From positions 558,001 through 622,000 of the forward strand of contig NZ_FOSL01000001.1 in NCBI RefSeq assembly GCF_900114255.1: DNA of 64,000 nt, in the 5' to 3' direction. Position 1 is the stretch's first letter; each line of letters opens with the position of its first letter. Origin of the DNA: Neomesorhizobium albiziae (GTDB taxonomy: Bacteria > Pseudomonadota > Alphaproteobacteria > Rhizobiales > Rhizobiaceae). The notes under the pieces were generated by a model that was given only the letters and a program-made list of their open reading frames with translations, searched no databases and was not told the DNA's origin. Of this stretch, positions 7,922 to 20,123 are shown piece after piece. The translations under genes and the position numbers were made by a program.

Positions 7922-8710
7922 GTGCAGCATGTGAGAACAGGCGATGGAACCAACGGCGTGGCGGCGCTCGACGTCGCCGCGGTCAGCCATTCTTACGGAG
8001 CAAGGCGCGCGCTGAACGAGGTGTCGTTCCAGATCGCGCCGGCGAGCTTCACTGTGCTGCTCGGCCTCAACGGCGCCGGCAAGACGACGCTCTTTTCGCT
8101 GGTCAGCCATCTCTACGACACGCGGCACGGCTCGATCCGCATTTTCGGGCATGACATCCGCCGCGCTCCCGGCGAAGCGCTGAGGAGGCTTGGCATCGTC
8201 TTTCAGGCGCGCACGCTCGACCTCGACCTCAGCGTCTACCAGAACCTTTCCTACCATGCCTCCCTGCACGGCATCGGCGCGGCTGATGCGCGGCGGCGCA
8301 TCGATGCGGTGCTCGAAACCGTGGAGATGAGCGGCAAACAGCACGACAAGGCGCGCAGCCTTTCGGGCGGTCAGATGCGGCGCGTCGAAATCGCCCGCGC
8401 CCTGCTGCACCAGCCGCATCTTCTGCTGCTTGACGAGGCAACCGTGGGACTGGATGTCCAGTCCCGGGCCGGTATTCTCGCCAATATCAGGAAACTTGTG
8501 GCCACCGAAGGCATCAGCGTTTTCTGGGCAACGCACCTGATCGACGAGGTCGACGATGACGACCATGTGGTGGTGCTGGCCGAAGGCAATCTGGTCGCCA
8601 AGGGTTATGTCGCCGAAGTGGTCGCCGCGACGGGGGCCAGGACCATCGGCGAGGCCTTTTCGCGGCTTAGCGGCAAGCAATCGGCGGCGAGCCCGGAGGC
8701 GTCGCCATGA
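7922..8710 (+). CDS. ABC transporter ATP-binding protein, PQQ-dependent alcohol dehydrogenase system
   Basis: An ABC ATPase with Walker A LNGAGKTT, Q-loop at VFQARTL, signature LSGGQMRR and Walker B LLLLDEA followed by a switch histidine in WATHLID. The class is that paired with ABC-2 type permeases. The reading frame extends back to a TTG at 7898. The GTG at 7922 was chosen because GAGGAG lies upstream at a good distance, but the N-terminus is uncertain. The stop overlaps the permease start by 4 bases (ATGA), so the two are translationally coupled subunits of one transporter. The substrate is unknown; the neighbours tie it to PQQ alcohol oxidation. Confidence 0.86.
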   Translation: MQHVRTGDGTNGVAALDVAAVSHSYGARRALNEVSFQIAPASFTVLLGLNGAGKTTLFSLVSHLYDTRHGSIRIFGHDIRRAPGEALRRLGIVFQARTLDLDLSVYQNLSYHASLHGIGAADARRRIDAVLETVEMSGKQHDKARSLSGGQMRRVEIARALLHQPHLLLLDEATVGLDVQSRAGILANIRKLVATEGISVFWATHLIDEVDDDDHVVVLAEGNLVAKGYVAEVVAATGARTIGEAFSRLSGKQSAASPEASP

Positions 8711-9579
8711 CCATGCCAGCCGAAACGGACGGAGGCGGCACGCTGCCGCTCAAGGCGCCAGCCTTCGGCTTGGCCAATTATCTCGTCTGCCTGAAAGGCA
8801 TTCTGGTGCGCGAGGGTTTGCGCTTCCTGCACCAGCGCGAGCGCTTTGTCTCCTCACTGGTGCGGCCGCTGCTCTGGCTGTTCATCTTTGCCGCCGGCTT
8901 TCGCCAGGTGCTCGGCGTCTCGATCATCCCGCCCTACAAGACCTATGTGCTCTATGAGGTCTACATCACGCCCGGCCTGTGCGGCATGATCCTCTTGTTT
9001 TCCGGCATGCAGTCGTCGCTGTCGATGGTCTACGATCGCGAGATGGGCAACATGCGCACGCTGCTCGTCAGCCCCTTCCCGCGCTGGTTCCTGCTTGTCT
9101 CGAAACTGTTGGCCGGCGTCACCGTATCGATTGCCCAGGTTTATGTGTTCCTCGCGGTCGCCTGGTTCTGGGGCGTGAAAGCGCCGCCGCTCGGCTATCT
9201 GATGGTGCTTCCGGCGCTGTTCCTCGCCGGCCTGATGCTGTGTTCACTGGGCCTGCTGTTGTCGTCGATGATCCGCCAGCTTGAAAATTTCGCCGGCGTC
9301 ATGAACTTCGTGATCTTCCCGATGTATTTCGCCTCGCCGGCACTCTATCCGCTGTGGCGCATCCAGGAATCGAGCCCCCTGCTCTACAAGATCTGCCTGG
9401 CAAATCCGTTCACCTACGCCGTCGAACTGGTTCGCTTCGCCTTTTACGGGCAGATCGATTGGATGTCGCTCGGTATCGTGGCTGGTTTCACCACGCTGTT
9501 CCTTGCCGGCGCCATCATAGCCTACGACCCTTCGCGCGGACTGATGACCCGCAAGCAGGATACGGGAGGAAACGCCTGA
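8707..9579 (+). CDS. ABC-2 type permease, PQQ-dependent alcohol dehydrogenase system
   Basis: This 290-residue membrane protein has about six hydrophobic segments and the ABC-2 permease pattern, including the cytoplasmic segment MVYDREMGNMRTLLVSPFPR that precedes the third membrane helix. Such permeases usually export substrates or act in assembly of exported proteins. It overlaps the ATPase gene by 4 bases and the next gene by 1 base. Together with the ATPase it forms the membrane part of a transporter found repeatedly next to PQQ alcohol dehydrogenase genes. What is moved is unknown. Confidence 0.86.
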   Translation: MTMPAETDGGGTLPLKAPAFGLANYLVCLKGILVREGLRFLHQRERFVSSLVRPLLWLFIFAAGFRQVLGVSIIPPYKTYVLYEVYITPGLCGMILLFSGMQSSLSMVYDREMGNMRTLLVSPFPRWFLLVSKLLAGVTVSIAQVYVFLAVAWFWGVKAPPLGYLMVLPALFLAGLMLCSLGLLLSSMIRQLENFAGVMNFVIFPMYFASPALYPLWRIQESSPLLYKICLANPFTYAVELVRFAFYGQIDWMSLGIVAGFTTLFLAGAIIAYDPSRGLMTRKQDTGGNA

Positions 9580-10214
9580 TGCCGGCAAAGAGATTTTTGC
9601 GCAAACTGGTCTTCGCCGGGTTGGCAGTGGCGACGGCGACCGCCGCCAGCGGCGCGGCAAACACCGATCCGGATTGGCCGTGCATCCAGCGCAAGGTGCC
9701 GGAACTGTCGCTCGGCCAGATATGGAACGGCCCGGAACTGCCGGCTTCGGCCAAGGATTGGCAGAAGGATCCGGAAATTCCCGAACTCGTCGCCGAGCTC
9801 GCGGCGCGCCGCGTGCCGATTGCCGACGCTCAGAAAGAAATCCGCGATTTCGCCGCGACGCTGCCGAACGATAAGCCCGACGAGCAGCTGATGAAACTCG
9901 TCCAGGGCCTGTTCGACCACATGAACCAGGAGCGTTCCCAGGTCATTTCCGGCATTGGCCGCTACGCCCGCAACCAGGTGGAACTCGCCGCACGGCTGCG
10001 CAAGGAGGCCTCCGAACTCGACGCGCTGCGCGCCAAGCCGGACGCCAGCGCCACCGACATCACCGACCGTACGGACCGGCTGAACTGGGAAACCCGCATC
10101 TTCGAGGAGCGGGTGCAGTCGCTGACTTATGTCTGCGAGGTCCCAACACTGATCGAGCAGCGGCTTTACGCGCTGGCGAAGACGGTGGCGGAGATAATGG
10201 AGGGCAAGCAGTAG
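9579..10214 (+). CDS. Secreted protein of the PQQ-associated operon, function unknown
   Basis: A 211-residue protein with a signal peptide (about 1-26) and mature start near ANTDPDWPC. The opening segment DWPCIQRKVPELSLGQIWNG is characteristic of proteins found at the end of PQQ-associated ABC operons. The rest is largely helical and charged, with a single conspicuous cysteine near each end, and may form a coiled coil (AARLRKEASELDALRAK). The ATG at 9579 overlaps the permease stop by one base, so it is translated with the transporter. No enzymatic motif is visible. It is probably a periplasmic partner of the transporter. Confidence 0.72.
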   Translation: MPAKRFLRKLVFAGLAVATATAASGAANTDPDWPCIQRKVPELSLGQIWNGPELPASAKDWQKDPEIPELVAELAARRVPIADAQKEIRDFAATLPNDKPDEQLMKLVQGLFDHMNQERSQVISGIGRYARNQVELAARLRKEASELDALRAKPDASATDITDRTDRLNWETRIFEERVQSLTYVCEVPTLIEQRLYALAKTVAEIMEGKQ

Positions 10215-10232
10215 GGTTCGGCTTCCGGTTGC

Positions 10233-11186
10233 CTATTGCCGACTGCCGATTGCCTTTTCTTCCGGATACAATTTCCCGAACAACGGCAGGTACATAGCGC
10301 CCTTGCGCATCAGGAAATCGTGGAACGTCGCCATTGCCGGGGAGATCGCCCGGTCGGTGCGCATGACCGCGAACCACTGGCGACGGATCGGCATGCCGAC
10401 CACGTCGAGGATGACGAGCCGGCCGGATTCGACCTCGGAGGCGATGGTGTGGGCCGAGATGAAGGCAATGCCCAGCCCCGCCATCACCGCCTGCTTGATG
10501 GTTTCGTTGGAGCCCATCTCGACGCCGGGATCGTCGAGGCGGCCCGGCAACTCGCTCAAGAATATCTCCAGCGAGATGCGGGTGCCGGACCCGGGTTCGC
10601 GGATCAGGAAATTTTCTTCGGCAATGCGCTCCTTGGAGATGTCGCGCGCTTTGGCCAGCGGGTGATCGGGCGGCGCCACGATGACCAGCGGGTGGTCGCC
10701 GAAGGCCGATGCGCGGACCGGCACATCCTTGGTCGGCCGCCCCATCAGCGAAATGTCGACATCGTGATTCTTCAGGCTGGCGATGGTTTCGGCGCGGTTG
10801 CCGACGATCAGCCGCATGGCGATGTCGGGATAGTCCTTCATGAAGGCCGCCATCAGGCGCGGCGCGAAATATTTGGCGGTCGAAACGACACCAAGCCGCA
10901 GGCTGCCTGTGCGCACGCCCTTGATGGCGTCCATCTGGTCCTGGAGCAGCCGCAGGCGCTCCTCGATCGCCTGCGCGGCGTCGACGAACGCCAAGCCTGC
11001 GGCAGTGGGACGCATGCCGTCCGCGGTACGATCGAACAGCGTGAGGCCTACCTCCTCCTCCGCCTGCCGCAACTGGATCGTCACGGCTGGAGGAGACAGA
11101 CCTAACACCTTGGCAGCATTGACGATTTTGCCGTGCTCAATGATTGCCTGGACCGCCTTGAGTTGCCTGAAAGTGATGTTGCGCAT
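10233..11186 (-). CDS. cbbR: LysR-family regulator CbbR
   Basis: A 317-residue LysR-type regulator: an N-terminal winged helix-turn-helix (LKAVQAIIEHGKIVNAAKVL, then SPPAVTIQLRQAE) and a periplasmic-binding-like effector domain. It diverges from the cbb operon, the standard CbbR arrangement, and its residues around TIQLRQAEEEVGLTLFDR fit the family. CbbR proteins activate Calvin-cycle operons in response to metabolites such as RuBP or NADPH. The AT-rich gap of 127 bases to cbbF holds repeated GTAAAGTT boxes that are its likely binding sites. It also probably represses its own gene. Confidence 0.93.
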   Translation of the reverse strand: MRNITFRQLKAVQAIIEHGKIVNAAKVLGLSPPAVTIQLRQAEEEVGLTLFDRTADGMRPTAAGLAFVDAAQAIEERLRLLQDQMDAIKGVRTGSLRLGVVSTAKYFAPRLMAAFMKDYPDIAMRLIVGNRAETIASLKNHDVDISLMGRPTKDVPVRASAFGDHPLVIVAPPDHPLAKARDISKERIAEENFLIREPGSGTRISLEIFLSELPGRLDDPGVEMGSNETIKQAVMAGLGIAFISAHTIASEVESGRLVILDVVGMPIRRQWFAVMRTDRAISPAMATFHDFLMRKGAMYLPLFGKLYPEEKAIGSRQ

Positions 11187-11193
11187 GGCACAT

Positions 11194-11236
11194 AGTAAAG
11201 TTTTTTAACTGCGGTCGTAAAGTTATTAAAATTTAC
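11194..11236 (+). promoter_or_regulatory. Tandem CbbR-type operator boxes
   Basis: In the cbbR-cbbF gap the sequence GTAAAGTTxTTxAA occurs twice, starting at 11195 and 11217, that is 22 bases or about two helical turns apart. The second copy is also a palindrome, GTAAA at 11217-11221 and TTTAC at 11232-11236. LysR regulators bind T-N11-A palindromes in tandem sites on one DNA face, so these are the likely CbbR recognition and activation sites. Confidence 0.65.
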
Positions 11237-11313
11237 TTATGTCGTAACGCTTGTTCTGATGCTCCCGAGCCTGGTTGACCCGTGAGGAGGCGCCGCCGGC
11301 TCGGGAGGACATC

Positions 11314-12363
11314 ATGGCAGCGGCGACACTCGACGCCTTCCTGAACTCATATGTCGGTGAGGGTGACCGGCTTCGCTCAGCGGTGGCGGCTACAGTCCAT
11401 CAGCTTGCCGAAGCAGCGGTCAAGGTCCGCCACACCATCAACCAGGGCGTTCTGGGCGCGGCATTCGCCGGCACGCGCGGCGCCAACAGCGATGGTGACG
11501 TGCAGAAGGACCTCGACGTCTACGCCGACGACATCTTTCTCGACGCCATGCGCCATGCCCCGATCGCCTTCTACGCGTCGGAAGAGCTGGAGCAGCCGGT
11601 TCTGCTGCAAGCGGACGCGCCGCTGGCGATCGCAATTGACCCGCTCGACGGCTCCTCCAACATCGACACCAACGTTTCGATCGGCACGATTTTCTCCCTC
11701 CTCCCTGCAACTGGCGCGCCGGGCGCAAAAAACCCGGCCGCCGTTTTTTTGCAGGCGGGGGCGAACCAGCTCGGCGCCGGCTTCTTCATCTACGGCCCGC
11801 AACTGGCGCTGGTGCTGTCGCTGGGCAGCGGTACCCATGTCTTTGTGCTGTCGAACCGGCTCGGTGCCTTCGTCCAGGCCTATGAGAGCCGCATCATCCC
11901 GGCGCGCGCCCACGAATTCGCCATCAACGCCGCCAACTACCGCCACTGGGACGAGGCGGTGCGGCTCTATGTCGACGATTGCCTCAAGGGTGCCGAGGGG
12001 CCGCGCGGGCGCGATTTCAACATGCGCTGGATCGCCTCGCTGGTCGCCGACTGCTACCGCATCCTGATCCGCGGCGGCGTCTTTCTCTATCCCGGCGACC
12101 AACGCAAGGGTTACCATCAAGGGCGGCTGAGGCTGGTCTACGAGGCAAACCCGATCGCCTACCTGGTCGAGCAGGCCGGGGGTGCCGCGACCGACACGGT
12201 TACCCGCATCCTCGATCTTGAACCCGAGAGCCTGCATCAGCGCACGCCGGTCGTGTTCGGCTCCTCGCGCGAAGTCAACCGCATCGCCCGCTATCACACC
12301 GAGCCATCGAGCATTGGCGAGCGGGCGCCGCTGTTTTCCAACCGCGGCCTGTTTCGCGCCTGA
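11314..12363 (+). CDS. cbbF: Fructose-1,6-bisphosphatase class 1
   Basis: A 349-residue class 1 fructose-1,6-bisphosphatase. The metal-binding signature is present: DGDVQKDLDVYADD near the start, the EELEQP acidic site, and IDPLDGSSNID, which holds the catalytic aspartates. Near the C-terminus ANPIAYLVEQAGG is also diagnostic. It removes the 1-phosphate of fructose- (and possibly sedoheptulose-) bisphosphate in the Calvin cycle. The ATG at 11314 follows GGGAGG; an upstream frame start at 11275 is less likely. It is the first gene of the cbb operon, 14 bases before cbbP. Confidence 0.95.
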   Translation: MAAATLDAFLNSYVGEGDRLRSAVAATVHQLAEAAVKVRHTINQGVLGAAFAGTRGANSDGDVQKDLDVYADDIFLDAMRHAPIAFYASEELEQPVLLQADAPLAIAIDPLDGSSNIDTNVSIGTIFSLLPATGAPGAKNPAAVFLQAGANQLGAGFFIYGPQLALVLSLGSGTHVFVLSNRLGAFVQAYESRIIPARAHEFAINAANYRHWDEAVRLYVDDCLKGAEGPRGRDFNMRWIASLVADCYRILIRGGVFLYPGDQRKGYHQGRLRLVYEANPIAYLVEQAGGAATDTVTRILDLEPESLHQRTPVVFGSSREVNRIARYHTEPSSIGERAPLFSNRGLFRA

Positions 12364-12377
12364 AAATCGAGCCTGTC

Positions 12378-13250
12378 ATGTCAGCCAAGCATCCCATCAT
12401 TTCGATCACAGGCTCTTCGGGAGCGGGAACCACCTCGGTGAAGCGCATCTTCGAGCTGATCTTCCGCCGCGAGAAGATCGAAGCGGCCTTCATCGAGGGC
12501 GACGCGTTTCACCGCTACGACCGTGCCGCGATGAAGAAAAAGGTCGCCGACGAAGAGAAGAACGGCAACCCGAACTTCACCCACTTCAACGTCGAGGCGA
12601 ACGAACTGGCGACCCTTGAGGAGGTTTTCGCGCAGTACGGCCGCAAGGGCACGGGCAAGACCCGCACCTACATCCACGACGAGGAAGAAGAAAAGCTCTA
12701 TGGCACGCCGCCCGGCACCTTTACCGAATGGCGCGACTTCGCGCCGAGCGATCTTCTTTTCTACGAAGGCCTGCACGGCTGCGCGGTGACCGACAAGGTG
12801 GACCTTGCAAAGCATGCCGACCTGAAGATCGGCGTCGTGCCGGTCATCAACCTCGAATGGATCCAGAAGATCCACCGCGACCGCGCGACCCGCGGCTATT
12901 CCACGGAAGCGGTGATGGACGTGATCCTGCGGCGCATGCCCGACTACACGCGCTACATCGTTCCGCAGTTCTCGCTGACCAACATCAACTTCCAGCGGGT
13001 GCCCATCGTCGACACGTCGAACCCGTTCATCGCGCGCTGGATCCCGACGCCGGACGAATCCATGCTGGTCATCCGCTTCGCCAACCCGCGCGGCATCGAT
13101 TTTCCCTACCTTTTGTCGATGATCCACGACAGCTTCATGTCGCGGGCGAATTCCATCGTGGTGCCGGGCAACAAGCTCGATCTCGCCATGCAGCTGATCC
13201 TGACCCCGCTGATCCTGAACCTGATCGAACGCAAGCGCCGCGTGTCTTGA
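12378..13250 (+). CDS. cbbP: Phosphoribulokinase
   Basis: A 290-residue proteobacterial phosphoribulokinase, which makes ribulose-1,5-bisphosphate for RuBisCO. The P-loop is [15 protein letters not shown] near residues 8-22. The characteristic [10 protein letters not shown] substrate loop and the Walker-B-like [15 protein letters not shown] follow. It has the size of the octameric bacterial class rather than the plant class. It is closely spaced between cbbF and cbbT. NADH activation is known for the family but cannot be read from the sequence. Confidence 0.96.
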   Translation: MSAKHPIISITGSSGAGTTSVKRIFELIFRREKIEAAFIEGDAFHRYDRAAMKKKVADEEKNGNPNFTHFNVEANELATLEEVFAQYGRKGTGKTRTYIHDEEEEKLYGTPPGTFTEWRDFAPSDLLFYEGLHGCAVTDKVDLAKHADLKIGVVPVINLEWIQKIHRDRATRGYSTEAVMDVILRRMPDYTRYIVPQFSLTNINFQRVPIVDTSNPFIARWIPTPDESMLVIRFANPRGIDFPYLLSMIHDSFMSRANSIVVPGNKLDLAMQLILTPLILNLIERKRRVS

Positions 13251-13260
13251 GGAGGACGCC

Positions 13261-15270
13261 ATGAACAGCCAAGTTGCCGTCAAGTCTGTCCCCGATACCG
13301 CCGTCTCCGAGCGCGACATGGCCAACGCCATCCGTGCGCTCGCCATGGATTGCGTGCAGAAGGCCAATTCCGGCCATCCCGGCATGCCGATGGGCATGGC
13401 CGATGTCGCTACGGTGCTTTTCAACCGCTTCATCAATCTCGAACCGTCGTCCCCGCACTGGCCGGATCGCGACCGCTTCGTACTGTCTGCCGGGCATGGC
13501 TCGATGCTGCAGTATGCGCTGCATTATCTGCTTGGTTATCCCGACATGCCCATCGAGCAGTTGCAGCGGTTCCGCCAACTCGGCAGCCGCACCGCGGGCC
13601 ATCCCGAACATGGCCACGCGCTGGGCATCGAGACGACCACTGGCCCGCTCGGCCAGGGCATCTCGACTGCCGTTGGCATGGCGCTGGCGGAGCGGATGCT
13701 CGCGGCCCGCCACGGCGCCGATCTCGTCGACCATTTCACCTATGTGATTGCCGGCGACGGCTGCCTGCAGGAGGGCATTTCTCACGAGGCGATCGACCTT
13801 GCCGGGCATCTCGGCCTGGGGAAACTCATCGTTTTCTGGGACGACAATTCGATCTCCATCGACGGACCGACTTCGCTCTCCACCTCGATGGATCAGCCCA
13901 AGCGTTTCAACGCGGCAGGGTGGCATGTGCAGTCGGTCGACGGCCACGACGCCGAAGCTGTTGCCACCGCAATCGAAACGGCACGGCAATCCGCCCGCCC
14001 GTCGCTGATCGCCTGCAAGACGGTGATCGGCATGGGTGCTCCAAACCTCGGCGGCTCGGAAAAGACCCACGGCGCCCCGCTGGGAGAGGCCGAGATCGCC
14101 GCGACACGCCAAAACATCGGCTGGCCGCATCAGCCATTCGATGTGCCTGAAGAGATTTTGTTGGCCTGGCGAGAGGTGGCGGAGCGCGGAAGCGAGGCCC
14201 GCCGCACCTGGGAGAAGCGGCTGGCCGTCTCGCCGCAGCGCCGCGCTTTCGAGCGCGCCATTGCCGGCAAGTTGCCCGACGCCGTCTTCGAAGCGCTTGC
14301 CGATTTCCGCAAGGAACATGTCGAGAAGGCCACCAAGGTCGCCACCCGCAAGGCGTCGGAAATGGCGCTCGGCGCCATCAACGGCGCCACCGACCTGACG
14401 GTCGGCGGCTCGGCCGACCTCACCCACTCGAACCTTACCATTACCAAGGGCATGAACCGTGTCGCGCCCTCCGATTTTGCCGGCAGTTATGTCCATTACG
14501 GCATCCGTGAGCACGGCATGGCGGCTGCCATGAACGGCATCGCACTGCATGGCGGCTTCATCCCCTACGGTGGAACGTTCCTCTGCTTCGCCGACTATGC
14601 GCGCGGCGCCATGCGGCTGTCGGCGCTGATGCGGCAGCGGGTCATCTACGTGATGACGCATGACTCCATCGGGCTTGGCGAAGACGGCCCGACCCACCAG
14701 CCGGTCGAACACCTGGCGATGCTGCGGGCGACACCGAACCTCAACGTGTTGCGTCCCGCCGATATAGTCGAGACGGCTGAATGCTGGGAACTGGCGTTAA
14801 AGGCCGAGGACCGGCCGACCGTCCTGGTGCTGTCGCGCCAGAACCTGCCGATGCTGCGGCTGGCGCATACGGATGAAAACCGTTCGGCGCGTGGCGGCTA
14901 TCTGCTGCGCGAACCGGCCGGACACCGCGCCGTGACGTTGATCGCCACCGGCTCGGAAGTCGAGATCGCGGTTGCTGCTGCCGAGAAGCTGCAAAGCGAA
15001 CACGGCCTCGCCGCGGCGGTGGTCTCCATGCCATGCTGGGAACTGTTCGAGGAACAGGATGCTGACTACCGGCGCGCCATTCTCGGCTCGGCCCCGCGCG
15101 TCGCCGTGGAAGCCGCCGCACGGCTCGGCTGGGACCGCTGGATCGGCGACAACGGCGCCTTTGTCGGCATGACAGGTTTCGGCGCCAGCGCTCCTGCCCC
15201 CGACCTTTACCGCCATTTCAACATCACGCCCGACGCGGTCGCCGACGCGGCCCGCCGACTCATCATCTAG
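13261..15270 (+). CDS. cbbT: Transketolase
   Basis: A full-length 669-residue transketolase. The thiamine-diphosphate motif is visible ([14 protein letters not shown] followed by [10 protein letters not shown]), as are SGHPGMPMG near residue 38 and the catalytic [12 protein letters not shown] and [17 protein letters not shown] segments in the pyrimidine domain. It moves two-carbon units to regenerate ribulose phosphate. It has good AGGAGG spacing at 13250-13260, is 10 bases after cbbP and belongs to the cbb operon. A housekeeping copy elsewhere is likely. Confidence 0.96.
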   Translation: MNSQVAVKSVPDTAVSERDMANAIRALAMDCVQKANSGHPGMPMGMADVATVLFNRFINLEPSSPHWPDRDRFVLSAGHGSMLQYALHYLLGYPDMPIEQLQRFRQLGSRTAGHPEHGHALGIETTTGPLGQGISTAVGMALAERMLAARHGADLVDHFTYVIAGDGCLQEGISHEAIDLAGHLGLGKLIVFWDDNSISIDGPTSLSTSMDQPKRFNAAGWHVQSVDGHDAEAVATAIETARQSARPSLIACKTVIGMGAPNLGGSEKTHGAPLGEAEIAATRQNIGWPHQPFDVPEEILLAWREVAERGSEARRTWEKRLAVSPQRRAFERAIAGKLPDAVFEALADFRKEHVEKATKVATRKASEMALGAINGATDLTVGGSADLTHSNLTITKGMNRVAPSDFAGSYVHYGIREHGMAAAMNGIALHGGFIPYGGTFLCFADYARGAMRLSALMRQRVIYVMTHDSIGLGEDGPTHQPVEHLAMLRATPNLNVLRPADIVETAECWELALKAEDRPTVLVLSRQNLPMLRLAHTDENRSARGGYLLREPAGHRAVTLIATGSEVEIAVAAAEKLQSEHGLAAAVVSMPCWELFEEQDADYRRAILGSAPRVAVEAAARLGWDRWIGDNGAFVGMTGFGASAPAPDLYRHFNITPDAVADAARRLII

Positions 15271-15281
15271 AGGACGAAAGA

Positions 15282-17878
<2,597 letters not shown>

Positions 17879-17898
17879 GGACAGGAAGGATCAAAGTC

Positions 17899-18333
17899 AT
17901 GATGACCAATCCCGGAAACAAGGTCACACAGGGGCAGTTCTCGTTCCTGCCCGACCTGACCGACACACAGATTTCGGCGCAGATCAAATACGCGCTGAAG
18001 AACAACTGGGCGGTTAGCGTTGAATATTCCGACGATCCGCATCCCCGCAACACCTATTGGGAGATGTACGGCAATCCGATGTTCGATCTGAAGGATCCCG
18101 CCGGCATCCTGATGGAGATCAACAGTTGCCGGAAGGCGCTGCCCAACATGTATATCCGCGTCACCGCCTTCGATTCGAGCAAGGGCTGGGAAGCGCCGCG
18201 AATGTCGTTCCTCGTCAACCGGCCGCCGAACGAGCCGGGATTCCGGCTGCTGCGACAGGAGCGCGACGGCCGCAGCCAGGGTTACAGCATCGTTCCCTAT
18301 GCCACCGACAGGCCGGAAGGCGAGCGATCCTAA
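17899..18333 (+). CDS. cbbS: RuBisCO small subunit, red-type
   Basis: A 144-residue small subunit with the typical red-type opening [15 protein letters not shown]. It is longer at the C-terminus ([19 protein letters not shown]) than green-type subunits; that extension forms the beta-hairpin lining the central pore in red-type enzymes. The ATG at 17899 follows AGGAAGGA. It is 20 bases after cbbL. A strong hairpin begins 7 bases after its stop codon. Confidence 0.94.
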   Translation: MMTNPGNKVTQGQFSFLPDLTDTQISAQIKYALKNNWAVSVEYSDDPHPRNTYWEMYGNPMFDLKDPAGILMEINSCRKALPNMYIRVTAFDSSKGWEAPRMSFLVNRPPNEPGFRLLRQERDGRSQGYSIVPYATDRPEGERS

Positions 18334-18339
18334 CGCGCA

Positions 18340-18380
18340 GCCGGCAACGCTGCTGCATATCAAGGAGCAGCGTTGCCGGC
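18340..18380 (+). terminator. Strong hairpin between cbbS and cbbX
   Basis: A perfect 15-base-pair inverted repeat (18340-18354 with 18366-18380) encloses an 11-base loop. No run of T follows, and the cbbX ribosome site lies 10-20 bases beyond. It is therefore more likely a partial terminator or an RNA stabiliser/processing site that keeps cbbLS messenger more abundant than cbbX messenger than a full terminator. Confidence 0.8.
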
Positions 18381-18406
18381 GGGCTTCCCGCAAACAGGAG
18401 GGCACC

Positions 18407-19348
18407 ATGCTGAACAGCCTCGACAAGACAGTTCTCGGCGACGGCGAAGTGGTCGATTTGCAGCAGGAGTTCGAAGCTTCGAACATCGACGAAGTGATCG
18501 ACAAGCTGGACCGCGAGCTTGTCGGGCTGAAACCGGTCAAGACACGCATCCGCGAGATCGCCGCACTCCTGCTCGTCGAACGCTTGCGCCGCAAGTTCGG
18601 CATCTCAGCCGAAACGCCGACTTTACACATGAACTTCACCGGCAATCCCGGCACCGGCAAGACCACGGTGGCGTTGCGCATGGCCGAGATCCTGCACCGG
18701 CTGGGCTATGTGCGCGAGGGTCACCTCGTCTCGGTCACCCGCGACGATCTCGTCGGGCAATATGTCGGGCATACGGCGCCCAAGACCCGCGAGGTGATCA
18801 AGCGCGCCATGGGCGGCGTGCTGTTCATCGACGAGGCCTATTATCTCTACAAGCCCGAAAACGAACGCGACTATGGCCAGGAATCGATCGAGATTCTGTT
18901 GCAGTGCATGGAGAACAACCGCGACGACCTCGTGGTGATCCTTGCCGGCTACAAGAACAAGATGGACCGCTTTTTCGACAGCAACCCGGGCATGCGCTCG
19001 CGCATCGCCCATCACCTCGACTTCCCGGACTACTCACCCGGGGAGCTCAAATCGATCGCCGACATCATGCTGGCCGGCCAGAACTACCGGCTGAGCGAAG
19101 GCGCTTCGGCTGCCCTGGAGGAATATATCCCTCTGAGGATGAAGATGTCGCACTTTTCCAACGCCCGCTCGATCCGCAACGCGCTTGACCGGGCGCGTCT
19201 TCGGCAGGCCAACCGCCTGTTCGCCCAGCGTAGCGAAAAACTGACCCGGCTCGACCTCATCACCATCGAGGAAGCGGACATTCGCGGCAGCCGGGTTTTC
19301 ATGGAAGGGAAACTCGACAGCGATCCGGCGGACGGCGGAGTGACTTGA
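18407..19348 (+). CDS. cbbX: Red-type RuBisCO activase CbbX (AAA+ ATPase)
   Basis: A 313-residue AAA+ ATPase that remodels inhibited red-type RuBisCO by pulling on the large-subunit tail. Walker A is [10 protein letters not shown], Walker [10 protein letters not shown], sensor 1 [10 protein letters not shown] and an arginine finger lies in [10 protein letters not shown]. The chosen ATG at 18407 follows ACAGGAGG; the frame is open upstream across the hairpin but that part does not look like protein. It always pairs with red-type cbbLS, matching the large-subunit type seen here. Confidence 0.95.
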   Translation: MLNSLDKTVLGDGEVVDLQQEFEASNIDEVIDKLDRELVGLKPVKTRIREIAALLLVERLRRKFGISAETPTLHMNFTGNPGTGKTTVALRMAEILHRLGYVREGHLVSVTRDDLVGQYVGHTAPKTREVIKRAMGGVLFIDEAYYLYKPENERDYGQESIEILLQCMENNRDDLVVILAGYKNKMDRFFDSNPGMRSRIAHHLDFPDYSPGELKSIADIMLAGQNYRLSEGASAALEEYIPLRMKMSHFSNARSIRNALDRARLRQANRLFAQRSEKLTRLDLITIEEADIRGSRVFMEGKLDSDPADGGVT

Positions 19349-19411
19349 GACGTCGCAATCGGTAAGGCAATGTGATTGGCGAACGCCATGCAAATAAGGT
19401 GAGAACGAGAC

Positions 19412-20098
19412 ATGACCTCCCGCAGCATCATTGCTCCCTCCGTTCTGTCGTCGGACTTCTCGCGCCTCGGCGAAGAGGTGGAGGCGATCGTCACGGCGGG
19501 CGCCGACTGGATCCACCTCGACGTGATGGATGGCCATTTCGTTCCCAACATCACCTTCGGCCCGCCGGTCATCAAGGCGATCCGCAACCGCACCGACAAG
19601 GTGTTCGACTGCCATCTGATGATCGCGCCGGCCGATCCCTATCTGGCAGCCTTCGCCGATGCCGGCTGCGACATCATTACGGTGCACGCCGAAGCCGGCC
19701 CGCATCTCGACCGTTCGCTGCAGGCGATCCGCAATCTCGGCAAGAAGGCCGGCGTCTCTCTCAACCCCTCCACGCCGGAAAGCGTCATCGAATACGTGCT
19801 CGACCGGCTCGACCTGGTGCTCCTGATGACCGTCAATCCCGGCTTCGGTGGCCAGGCTTTTATTCCGTCCGTCATCGAGAAGGTGAAGCGGATGAAGGCG
19901 CTGATCGGCAGCCGCCCGATCGACATCGAGATCGATGGCGGCGTGACGCCCGAAACCGCGCCGCTGGTCACCGCCGCCGGCGCCAACGTGCTGGTCGCCG
20001 GCTCGGCGGTGTTCAAGGGTGGCACGCCCGACGCTTACGCCAAGAACATCGCCGCCATCCGGCAAGCTGCTGACGGCGCGATCCGCAAGGCCGCGTAA
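19412..20098 (+). CDS. rpe: Ribulose-phosphate 3-epimerase
   Basis: A 228-residue TIM-barrel epimerase interconverting ribulose-5- and xylulose-5-phosphate (cbbE of the Calvin cycle). The family motifs are present: [28 protein letters not shown] (metal and catalytic aspartate), [10 protein letters not shown] and [11 protein letters not shown]. It lies 63 bases after cbbX on the same strand and precedes the thioredoxin-fold gene by 25 bases. Confidence 0.94.
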   Translation: MTSRSIIAPSVLSSDFSRLGEEVEAIVTAGADWIHLDVMDGHFVPNITFGPPVIKAIRNRTDKVFDCHLMIAPADPYLAAFADAGCDIITVHAEAGPHLDRSLQAIRNLGKKAGVSLNPSTPESVIEYVLDRLDLVLLMTVNPGFGGQAFIPSVIEKVKRMKALIGSRPIDIEIDGGVTPETAPLVTAAGANVLVAGSAVFKGGTPDAYAKNIAAIRQAADGAIRKAA

Positions 20099-20123
20099 CC
20101 TTACATCCATCGAGGAGGCGACC

